DNA of 6,637 nt, taken from Betaproteobacteria bacterium UBA7395. Its GTDB lineage: Bacteria; Pseudomonadota; Gammaproteobacteria; Burkholderiales; Rhodocyclaceae. The stretch spans positions 1 through 6,637 of the forward strand of contig DKNF01000025.1 in NCBI GenBank assembly GCA_002470165.1. The letters are read 5' to 3'. This document shows positions 1 to 6,637 of this stretch, one piece after another (positions within the stretch are counted from its first letter, which is position 1; each line of letters opens with the position of its first letter). The notes below the pieces were generated by a model that saw only the letters and a program-made list of their open reading frames with translations, was not told where the DNA came from and did not search any database. Both the position numbers and the translations under genes were made by a program.

Positions 1-553
1 TGCGGTCGGCTTCGTCGAGGACCAGTGCCTGTACGGAGTTGAAGCTGACGCTCTTCGATTCGACGTGGTCGAGCAGCCGACCCGGCGTGGCGACGAGGAC
101 TTCGACGCCCTTCTTCAGTTCGGCAATTTGCGGCTTGATGTCGACACCGCCGAAGGCGCACATGGCGCGGATCGGCGTGTGCTTGCTGTAGGCCTTGACC
201 GATTCGAACACCTGCAGCGCCAGTTCTCGCGTCGGTGCCAGGATCAGCGCGCGCACCGGGTGCTTGGCCGGCGACGGGCTGCTGCTGGCAAACGGCAGGA
301 TGCGCTGCAGGATCGGCAGCGTGAAGGCGGCGGTCTTGCCGGTGCCGGTCTGGGCGCCGCCCATGATGTCCTTGCCGCTGATGACGAGCGGGATGGCCTT
401 GGCCTGGATCGGCGTCGGCTTGCTGTAGCCCATGTCGTTGAGGGCGCGCAGCAATTCGGGCGCGAGGCCGAGGTCGGCGAAGGTGATTTCTGGGACTGCT
501 TCCGCAGGCGGGGGGCTGACCGTGTTGTCAGCTAACGTATTGATTTCAGACAT
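1..553 (-). CDS. rhlE: DEAD-box ATP-dependent RNA helicase, RhlE type (N-terminal 184 residues; runs off the left edge)
   Basis: The protein is an ATP-dependent RNA unwinding enzyme of superfamily 2, acting in the cytoplasm on structured RNA (ribosome assembly and RNA turnover in this family). Translating the reverse strand from the ATG at 553 gives the motifs in order: Q motif with F25 and Q50 (KPTPIQ), Walker A AQTGTGKT at residues 67-74, PTRELA at 107-112, the GG pair at 135-136, TPGR at 156-159 and the DEAD box at 180-183. The frame is still open at the window edge, so the second RecA domain and any basic tail are missing. The PVRALIL-PTRELA and VEVLVATPGRLLD stretches resemble RhlE more than CsdA or SrmB. 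Residues 1-23 form a polar, proline-rich lead before the conserved FADLGL. No Shine-Dalgarno sequence precedes the ATG; see the -10 box at 562-567. The family call is firm; the rhlE symbol is less so, because the diagnostic C-terminus is outside the window. Confidence 0.9.
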   Translation of the reverse strand, partial: MSEINTLADNTVSPPPAEAVPEITFADLGLAPELLRALNDMGYSKPTPIQAKAIPLVISGKDIMGGAQTGTGKTAAFTLPILQRILPFASSSPSPAKHPVRALILAPTRELALQVFESVKAYSKHTPIRAMCAFGGVDIKPQIAELKKGVEVLVATPGRLLDHVESKSVSFNSVQALVLDEADR

Positions 554-561
554 GGGCCAGA

Positions 562-567
562 ATTATA
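562..567 (-). promoter_or_regulatory. -10 box (TATAAT) of the helicase gene
   Basis: A perfect TATAAT reads on the minus strand at 567 to 562. Eight bases (554-561) separate it from the helicase ATG. A start point about seven bases downstream would fall at roughly 555, leaving almost no 5' leader. No good -35 box is visible at 16-18 bp spacing, and there is no extended -10 TG. Confidence 0.5.
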
Positions 568-619
568 CCCGCGAAGGCGCTTGCATATCGGGCGAGTTTG
601 CGCAAGGCCGGCGTTCGCT

Positions 620-982
620 TCAGGAAATCTGCGCCATCGCCTGCAGTTGCTCGCGATTGATCGGTTTGACCAGGATATCGTCGAAGCCGACGGCGAGGAA
701 ACGCGCACGCTCCTCAGGAAAGGCGTGTGCGGTGTAGGCAATGATCCGGATGTCGCGCCCGACATATTGCTGGCGCAAGCGTTCGCAGGTTTTCTCGCCG
801 CTGAGGCCGGGCATGCTGATGTCGAGCAGAACCAGCCGGAAGTCATGGCGGGCAGCAAGTTCTAGGGCGCTGTCGCCGTTGTCGGCCTCGTGCGTCTGCC
901 AGCCCATCTTGCGTAGCAGGGTCGTGGCAATCAGGCGGTTGGTCGGGTGGTCGTCGACGATCAGTGCCAGGTGCTCACTCAT
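620..982 (-). CDS. Stand-alone response-regulator receiver (REC) protein
   Basis: This 120-residue protein is a single receiver domain with no DNA-binding, enzymatic or other output domain. The acidic pair is D10-D11, the phosphoacceptor is D54 in the VLLDISMPG strand-loop, the switch residue is T84 in AYTAHA, and the conserved lysine is K106 in LVKP. The AYTAHA signature and the lack of a C-terminal extension resemble the receivers fused to the end of hybrid kinases of the BarA kind. The start codon overlaps the end of the upstream kinase gene by 8 bp (975-982), so the two are probably translationally coupled and work together. AAAGG abuts the ATG, and GAAGAAAG lies slightly further upstream. 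The protein would accept phosphate from the partner kinase, then either pass it to a histidine phosphotransfer protein encoded elsewhere or act by protein contact. The REC call is firm; the downstream target is unknown. Confidence 0.92.
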   Translation of the reverse strand: MSEHLALIVDDHPTNRLIATTLLRKMGWQTHEADNGDSALELAARHDFRLVLLDISMPGLSGEKTCERLRQQYVGRDIRIIAYTAHAFPEERARFLAVGFDDILVKPINREQLQAMAQIS

Positions 983-3518
983 CCTTTGCTTTCTTCGGCA
1001 TCAATACGGTGAAGGTCGCCCCTCGGCCCGGTTCGGATTCGACGCTGACCTGGCCACCCATGTGGGTGACGAGTTGCCTGACCAGCGCCAGTCCGAGGCC
1101 GGTGCCGCCGTGTTCGCGGGTGAGGAAGTTTTCCAGTTGCTTGAATTTCTCGAAGATCACTTCCTGGTCCTCGCGGGCGATTCCCGGGCCGGTGTCGCGC
1201 ACGTAGATGGCGATCCATTCCTTCTCGTCGCGGGCGCCGAGCACGACGCTGCCTTGCTGGGTGAATTTGATGGCGTTGCTGAGCAGGTTGTTGATGATCT
1301 GGCGCAGGCGGGTTGCGTCGGTCTGCAGATAGTCGGGCAGGTCGGCGGCGAGGTGCAGCGAGATGGCCAAGCCCTTGGCTTCCGCGCTGCTGCGATGCAC
1401 GGCCAGCGTGTTTTCCAGGAAACCGTGCAGGGGAACCTCGTTCTGCTGGAACTGCATCTCGCCGGCTTCGATCTTGGCCAGGTCGAGGATTTCGCTGACC
1501 AGGGTGAGCAGGTGTTCGCCGCTTTGGTGGATGATCTTGGCGTATTCGAGATGCTCCGGCGATTGCAGGTCGCTGCGCAGCAGGTCGGCAAAACCGAGAA
1601 TGCCGTTCAGCGGCGTCCGCAACTCGTGCGAGACGGTCGCCAGGAAGGCGGATTTGGCGCGGCTCGCCTGTTCGGCTTTCTCCCGGGCTTCTTCGAGGCG
1701 CTTGAACGACTCCTCGACGGAGTCGGCCATGGCGTTGAAGGAGTGGGCGAGTTCGCCCATTTCGTCCCTCGCCGAGTCGTCCAGGCGGCGGCGCAGGTCG
1801 CCGTCGCGGAAGGCGCGGATGCCGTCGATCATTGAGGTGATGCGGGCGGTCAGCAGGTTGGCCATCCAGATGGCGATGAAAATGACCACGACGACCATGG
1901 CCACGGTCGATCCCCACAGGCCGATCGCGGTGGTGGTCAGGCTCTGTTCGATGCCGTCCAGCAGGTCGCTGCGTTGGGCCTTGAACTGGCGGTCCTTTTC
2001 GCCGACCAGGGTATTGATCTTTTCGGCCGTGTCGGTCGCGGCCTTGTGGAAATCATCGACATTGGCGCCGATGGTGACGAATCCGAAACCCTGCGGCGTC
2101 TTGCCGTACTGGCCGGTGTAATAGGGAATCGCGGCCGCCGTGGTCAATTTCCACAGGCCGGAGAAGAAGATCACGAAGGAGCCCGAACCGCCGTGTTCGG
2201 TCAGTGCATTCCAGCCGTCGCATTGGGGCGAGAAGTTGAGGTAGCGGCAGTCCAGGCCGAGGGTGCCGGCCTTGATCTGCTCGGGCGCCGGCTTGCGGGT
2301 CAGGCGCTGGTCGCGGAAGGGGGGAACGTCGGCCAGGAATTCATGTGAGGGCTTGCCGCTGGCCTGCCATTCGGCGTAGAGCTCGGTGTCCAGCCACGGG
2401 GTGACCGGGTGGCCGGTCTCCGGGTCGTAGCCGACGATCATGTAGTCGCGTGGGTGGGAAATCGAGCGGCTTTTGTGGTCCCAGATGAAGGCGTAGTTGC
2501 CCTTGATCGCGTCGATGATCGGTGTGTAGCGCTCGGCTGTCGGCATCAGCCGGTCGGTGAACTGGCGGATGTGGTCGTGATCGAGTGCCAGCGTGACGTA
2601 GCCGGTGATCTGGCCGTTGCGCACCACCGGCGTGGCCCAGCGGACGATGCCGCGGAAACGCTTGCCGACGGGATTTTCGGTGCCGGCGTAGGCGGCCTTC
2701 TCCGGGGCGAAGGGCAGGCCGATCTTTTCCAGTCGTTCCGGGATATAGGGGCCGATCAGGTCGGTGCGGACGTAGGCGCCGATGACGTCGGAAACGTAGA
2801 TTTCGCCGGGCTTGAGCTTTTTCAGCTCGGCGAAGTAGGTTTCGGCGCGAACGAAGGTGTTGCGGCGTTCGCTGACGTTCCTCAAGGTCCGGTCGGTCAG
2901 GTCGCCCTGAGTGACCTTGATTTTTTCGTTGCCCGCCAGATCGACGTAAGTCATTTCGACGAACAGCGGCGTGACTTCGGGTTCGCCCAGGTATTCCGGC
3001 GGCCGCAGGTGGAAGTCGCGTGCGTTGTCGGGCAGGATGGGCCGTGTCAGCTTGGTTTCCTGGGTGACCGACTCGACCGGTTCCCATGATTTGGTATCGG
3101 GGGCGAGCCGCCAGGGGCCGTGCCGGTACAGTGTGCGCTTGCGCTGTGCCAGGAAGCGCCGGAAGGCGGCTTCGCTGAGGTCGCTGTCGGCCGCCTGCAG
3201 GATGTCGGCGTCGCGGGCATAAAGGAAACGGGCGATGTTGCGGGCAGCGTCGGTGGTCAGGGTCTCGATGGCGTCGCGCGAACGCTCGTCGAGTGCCTTG
3301 ATCGAGTCCGCGGTGACCGTCTTGCCGATTTCCTGGATGGTCTGCAGCGAGGTGTCGGCCATGTCCGCCGCCTTTTGCGACACGGCATCGCCCAGGCCCT
3401 GCGCCGTGTACCAGGCGAACCAGGCCAGCAGGAGCAGCGGCACAACCTTGATCAGGACGAAGATGACGATCAGCTTGCCGCGGATTCCGTGCAGAAATTT
3501 CGGCAGCCGGTTCTTCAT
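975..3518 (-). CDS. Membrane-bound sensor histidine kinase with a large periplasmic Cache-like sensor
   Basis: This 847-residue protein is a transmembrane sensor kinase that autophosphorylates on histidine. Membrane segment 1 is at about residues 15-38 and membrane segment 2 at about 531-553. Between them lie about 490 periplasmic residues. Parts of this region, such as FAELKKLKPGEIYVSDVIG and TPVVRNGQITGYVTLALD, look like Cache sensor folds, probably a double Cache. C424 and C433 could form a disulfide in the oxidising periplasm. A HAMP linker follows (about 552-604), then a charged coiled stretch (601-622). The HisKA domain has H631 in SHELRTP. The ATPase domain has the N box around N744-N748, DTGPGI at 775-780, FEKF at 789-792 and GGTGLGL at 804-810. 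All catalytic motifs are intact. No receiver is fused to it; a receiver is encoded by the next gene with an 8-bp overlap. The lipoprotein gene ends 39 bp upstream, suggesting one operon. AGAGA lies about 6 bases before the ATG as a weak ribosome site. The ligand is not identifiable; no gene name is assigned. Confidence 0.93.
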   Translation of the reverse strand: MKNRLPKFLHGIRGKLIVIFVLIKVVPLLLLAWFAWYTAQGLGDAVSQKAADMADTSLQTIQEIGKTVTADSIKALDERSRDAIETLTTDAARNIARFLYARDADILQAADSDLSEAAFRRFLAQRKRTLYRHGPWRLAPDTKSWEPVESVTQETKLTRPILPDNARDFHLRPPEYLGEPEVTPLFVEMTYVDLAGNEKIKVTQGDLTDRTLRNVSERRNTFVRAETYFAELKKLKPGEIYVSDVIGAYVRTDLIGPYIPERLEKIGLPFAPEKAAYAGTENPVGKRFRGIVRWATPVVRNGQITGYVTLALDHDHIRQFTDRLMPTAERYTPIIDAIKGNYAFIWDHKSRSISHPRDYMIVGYDPETGHPVTPWLDTELYAEWQASGKPSHEFLADVPPFRDQRLTRKPAPEQIKAGTLGLDCRYLNFSPQCDGWNALTEHGGSGSFVIFFSGLWKLTTAAAIPYYTGQYGKTPQGFGFVTIGANVDDFHKAATDTAEKINTLVGEKDRQFKAQRSDLLDGIEQSLTTTAIGLWGSTVAMVVVVIFIAIWMANLLTARITSMIDGIRAFRDGDLRRRLDDSARDEMGELAHSFNAMADSVEESFKRLEEAREKAEQASRAKSAFLATVSHELRTPLNGILGFADLLRSDLQSPEHLEYAKIIHQSGEHLLTLVSEILDLAKIEAGEMQFQQNEVPLHGFLENTLAVHRSSAEAKGLAISLHLAADLPDYLQTDATRLRQIINNLLSNAIKFTQQGSVVLGARDEKEWIAIYVRDTGPGIAREDQEVIFEKFKQLENFLTREHGGTGLGLALVRQLVTHMGGQVSVESEPGRGATFTVLMPKKAKDE

Positions 3519-3557
3519 GTATGTCTCTTGGCGGGCGCGGTTGTGGTCAGGCCGGGC

Positions 3558-3971
3558 TTACTTGTTCTCTGCGCTGGCTGGCGGTGCTGGGTCGGCGGCC
3601 GGGGCGGCCGGTGTGACGGCGGCGCTGCCGGCTTCCGTTTCGGTCGTCGTCGCCGGGCGTCGGCGCTTCACGCCGGGCGGTTCCGGAGGCGGGAGCTGCG
3701 GGGCTATGGTTTCCAGCTGGTTTTCCCGCATGTATTCGTCCATTTCCCGCCAGCCAGTATACACGCTGGCCTTGGGCAGCCAGCTGTAGATTGCGTAGCA
3801 GTCCTCGATGGCCCGCCCGGAATGCCGGCAGGCGCTGCCGACAGCCTTGCCTTCGGCGTCGATCTTGGCTTCCTTGAGCGCCGGGTTCTCGATGCCGAGC
3901 TTGGCGGTCACCTGGTCGCAACCGGCCAGCACCATGGCGGTCAGGCTGAGGATGAGGGCGTGCTTGATCAT
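3558..3971 (-). CDS. Small lipoprotein of unknown function, first gene of the kinase operon
   Basis: This 137-residue protein begins with a short basic stretch, a hydrophobic segment (residues 5-16) and the lipobox LAGC with lipidated C18, so it should be a type II signal-peptide lipoprotein. Residue +2 after the cysteine is D19, which in enterobacteria keeps a lipoprotein in the inner membrane; applying that rule here is inference. The mature part (about residues 30-88) has C48 and C58, which could pair, and several aromatic residues (Y59, Y62, W64, Y71, W74, Y80). From about residue 91 it becomes a low-complexity Pro/Ala/Thr-rich tail with a basic KRRR patch at 102-105. The frame is open further upstream, but only the ATG at 3971 puts the signal peptide at the N-terminus. 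The kinase gene follows after 39 bp, so the protein may be an accessory of that sensor. I do not recognise the family. Confidence 0.8.
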   Translation of the reverse strand: MIKHALILSLTAMVLAGCDQVTAKLGIENPALKEAKIDAEGKAVGSACRHSGRAIEDCYAIYSWLPKASVYTGWREMDEYMRENQLETIAPQLPPPEPPGVKRRRPATTTETEAGSAAVTPAAPAADPAPPASAENK

Positions 3972-3988
3972 GCGGGGGATTCTCGCAT

Positions 3989-4016
3989 ATCTGTCACCAA
4001 TCTGTCGAAATCTGAC
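3989..4016 (+). promoter_or_regulatory. Pho-box-like triple direct repeat (predicted PhoB site)
   Basis: Three heptamers, ATCTGTC (3989-3995), ATCTGTC (4000-4006) and ATCTGAC (4010-4016), lie on one face of the helix at 11- and 10-bp spacing. The first two give CTGTCA-N5-CTGTC, a close match to the known PhoB consensus CTGTCA(T)AAA(A/T)CTGTCAC. The last two end about 10-15 bp before the TATAAT at 4032, roughly where PhoB sites stand in for a -35 box in enterobacteria. The downstream genes are ugpB-like and ugpQ-like, which belong to the Pho regulon in E. coli. Match and spacing are seen directly; PhoB binding is inferred. Confidence 0.65.
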
Positions 4017-4029
4017 CGCCCGGCTAGGC

Positions 4030-4057
4030 GTTATAATGCGACGACGTTTTTTGTTAG
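4030..4057 (-). promoter_or_regulatory. Possible promoter of the lipoprotein-kinase-receiver operon
   Basis: On the minus strand a -10 like TATAAC (4035 to 4030) lies 16 bp after CTAACA (4057 to 4052), which matches TTGACA at four of six positions. It shares the symmetric TTATAA core with the rightward -10 box. Transcription would start near 4023, giving a leader of about 50 bases that contains the Pho-box-like repeats. Confidence 0.3.
4032..4037 (+). promoter_or_regulatory. -10 box (TATAAT) of the ugpB-like gene
   Basis: A perfect TATAAT lies 29 bp before the ATG at 4067. No convincing -35 hexamer is present at 16-18 bp; the best is CTGACC (4012-4017), four of six matches but only 14 bp away. 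This is the expected architecture for a promoter that relies on an activator bound at the upstream repeats. Confidence 0.6.
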
Positions 4058-4060
4058 GTG
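4054..4060 (+). promoter_or_regulatory. Ribosome binding site deciding the ugpB-like start
   Basis: TTAGGTG sits six bases before the ATG at 4067, a normal Shine-Dalgarno distance. An in-frame GTG at 4058 lies inside this motif and would have no ribosome site of its own, so the ATG is preferred. Confidence 0.5.
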
Positions 4061-4066
4061 TTGCAC

Positions 4067-5338
4067 ATGCTGCGTGTTGTTCGTCCCTTGTTGATTGTTT
4101 CCTCCCTGCTGCTGGCTGTGCCGGGCCATGCCGCCAAAGCACCGGCCAAGGCCCCGGCCGTTGAACCGACGTTGGCACATAATCTCGATGCCGCCAACGA
4201 AGCCCGTCTGACTGAGATCGTCGAGCGTTATCGCAAGGAAACCGGCAACTCGATTCGCCTGGTCCGGATCGAGAAAGGCGACAAGCCGGCGACCTTGAAC
4301 CTGCTCAGTCGCTACCAGATGAGCGATGTGCTCAGTCAGCCGAAGGATTTCGTGCCGCTGCACTCGATGATGAGCCGGGCCGGCGTGCCGCTGTCGCTGA
4401 GCCTGTCCGAAGTGCTCAAGCCGGGCGTCACCGATGCCCGCGGCCGGCTGGTGGCCTTGCCGGTGCTTTATTCGACGCCGGTGCTGTTCTATAACAAGAA
4501 CGCCTTCCGCAAGGCCGGTCTGAATCCCGATGTGGCGCCCCGGACCTGGTTCGAAATGCAAGGCTATCTCGACAAGCTGCAATCCGCCGGTTACGACTGT
4601 CCGTACACCTCGTCGTGGCCGGTCTGGGTGCATATCGACAATGTCAGCGCCGTTTCCGGGGTGCCGGCCACCGACGCCAAGGGCGGACTGCGGTTCAACG
4701 CCCTGCCGCAGGTCAAGCATGTGGCGATGATGGCGACCTGGAGCAAGGCCCGCTATTTCCGCCAGTTCGGTCATGGCAACGAAGCCAGCCAGCGTTTCCG
4801 CGACGGTCAGTGCGCGATTATCACCACCGATTCCCGCGAGCATGCCGATTTCCAGGATGCGCGCGGGGTCGAGCTGGGTGTTGCCCCGCTGCCTTATCAC
4901 GACGACGTCTATGGCGGTCGCCGGCCGACGCTGGCCGACGGGCCGTCGCTGTGGGTGGGAGCCGGCAAGTCGGCGGCCGAATATCGTCAGGCTGCGCGTT
5001 TTGTTTCCTTCCTGCTGTCGCCGGAAATCCAGATCGAACTGGTGCGTAACCACGGCGGCCTGCCGATGACCGAAGCGGCGCGCCTGGCTTCGCTCAGCCG
5101 CTTGTTGCAGGACGGCAAGCAGGCGCTCGACGCAGCCTACGCCTCGCTGCAGGGCAAGGCCGAGACGCCGTCGCTGCGGGTCAGCAACGTCGATGGCGCC
5201 CGTATCATCGCCGACGAAGAGTTGAGCGCCGTCTGGGCAGACGAGAAGCCGGCCAAGGCTGCGCTCGACACGGCGGTCAGCCGCGGCAACTCGGTACTCG
5301 GCGCACGCCCCGCCCTGAAGAAGGCGCAACCTTTCTGA
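4067..5338 (+). CDS. ugpB: UgpB-like periplasmic binding protein of a glycerol-3-phosphate type ABC importer
   Basis: This is a 423-residue exported solute-binding protein. The signal peptide has R3 and R6, a hydrophobic core at residues 7-19, and likely cleavage after A22. Several stretches align with E. coli UgpB as I remember it: STPVLFYNKNAFRKAGLNPD (136-155), the TW motif with W161, DGPSLWV (291-297), and DEELSAVW then ALDTAVSRGN (383-408). C178 and C249 match its two cysteines. In E. coli this protein hands sn-glycerol-3-phosphate or glycerophosphodiesters to the UgpAEC permease. Here the N-terminal lobe is shorter and diverged: the FWHSMEG segment is replaced by LAHNLDA, and about ten residues around the ligand glutamate (E89) are missing. 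S136, G292 and R379 match known ligand residues, but D255 and G331 replace a serine and a tyrosine. The ugpQ-like gene follows after 5 bp with no permease genes between. Family membership is clear; the substrate is uncertain. Confidence 0.85.
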   Translation: MLRVVRPLLIVSSLLLAVPGHAAKAPAKAPAVEPTLAHNLDAANEARLTEIVERYRKETGNSIRLVRIEKGDKPATLNLLSRYQMSDVLSQPKDFVPLHSMMSRAGVPLSLSLSEVLKPGVTDARGRLVALPVLYSTPVLFYNKNAFRKAGLNPDVAPRTWFEMQGYLDKLQSAGYDCPYTSSWPVWVHIDNVSAVSGVPATDAKGGLRFNALPQVKHVAMMATWSKARYFRQFGHGNEASQRFRDGQCAIITTDSREHADFQDARGVELGVAPLPYHDDVYGGRRPTLADGPSLWVGAGKSAAEYRQAARFVSFLLSPEIQIELVRNHGGLPMTEAARLASLSRLLQDGKQALDAAYASLQGKAETPSLRVSNVDGARIIADEELSAVWADEKPAKAALDTAVSRGNSVLGARPALKKAQPF

Positions 5339-5343
5339 GCCCA

Positions 5344-6637
<1,294 letters not shown>

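Noticed and set aside
580..606. Inverted repeat CTTGC / GCAAG between the receiver and helicase genes, considered as a terminator
   Set aside because: The stem is only 5 bp, the loop is long, and no T-run follows on the minus strand; too weak to call.
975..982. Programmed frameshift joining kinase and receiver
   Set aside because: No slippery heptamer is visible at the overlap, and the receiver has its own ATG; ordinary translational coupling explains it.
741..1835. A 364-codon open frame on the plus strand opposite the receiver and kinase
   Set aside because: It runs antisense to intact REC, HisKA and ATPase motifs and has no recognisable domain.
4058..4060. GTG as an alternative start of the ugpB-like gene
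   Set aside because: It lies within the best Shine-Dalgarno motif; the ATG at 4067 is correctly spaced and gives a normal signal peptide.
3120..4094. A 324-codon open frame on the plus strand
   Set aside because: It runs across the kinase, the lipoprotein and the promoter region, with no motifs; its composition is that of a shadow frame.
3972..4178. Upstream extension of the lipoprotein frame
   Set aside because: Starting further upstream would bury the signal peptide and lipobox inside the protein and run through the divergent promoter.

Overview
The window is about 6.6 kb of GC-rich DNA (clearly above 60% GC by eye). It looks like a proteobacterial chromosome, most likely a betaproteobacterium of the Rhodocyclaceae type. 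The basis is the style of the RhlE, AlaS and UgpQ proteins, strong third-position G/C bias, and TATAAT/TTATAA-type promoters in short intergenic gaps. The lineage is an inference; no rRNA or other marker is present.

Layout. The left part is transcribed leftwards: a lipoprotein gene (3558-3971), a large membrane-bound sensor histidine kinase (975-3518), a stand-alone receiver protein (620-982, overlapping the kinase gene by 8 bp) and the 5' part of a DEAD-box RNA helicase of the RhlE type (553 to the left edge). The first three look like one signalling operon. The helicase has its own -10 box directly in front of its start codon. The right part is transcribed rightwards: a UgpB-like periplasmic binding protein (4067-5338), a UgpQ-like glycerophosphodiester phosphodiesterase (5344-6057), a probable terminator, and the 5' part of alanyl-tRNA synthetase (6128 to the right edge).

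How it fits together. The divergent intergenic region (3972-4066) is the most informative stretch. It carries three direct repeats CTGTC / CTGTC / CTGAC at 11- and 10-bp spacing, which match the PhoB 'Pho box', followed by a perfect TATAAT and then the ugpB-like gene. This predicts phosphate-starvation control of a pair that handles glycerophosphodiesters. The transporter genes ugpA, ugpE and ugpC, which normally belong to such an operon, are absent between the binding protein and UgpQ, and several ligand residues expected in UgpB are replaced. The divergent operon encodes a possible inner-membrane lipoprotein, a kinase with a sensor region of about 490 residues, and a receiver with no output domain, so it resembles a hybrid-kinase phosphorelay split into separate genes. 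Its signal and target cannot be read from the window.

The gaps between genes are all under 100 bp. No RNA genes, mobile elements, CRISPR arrays or long repeats were seen.
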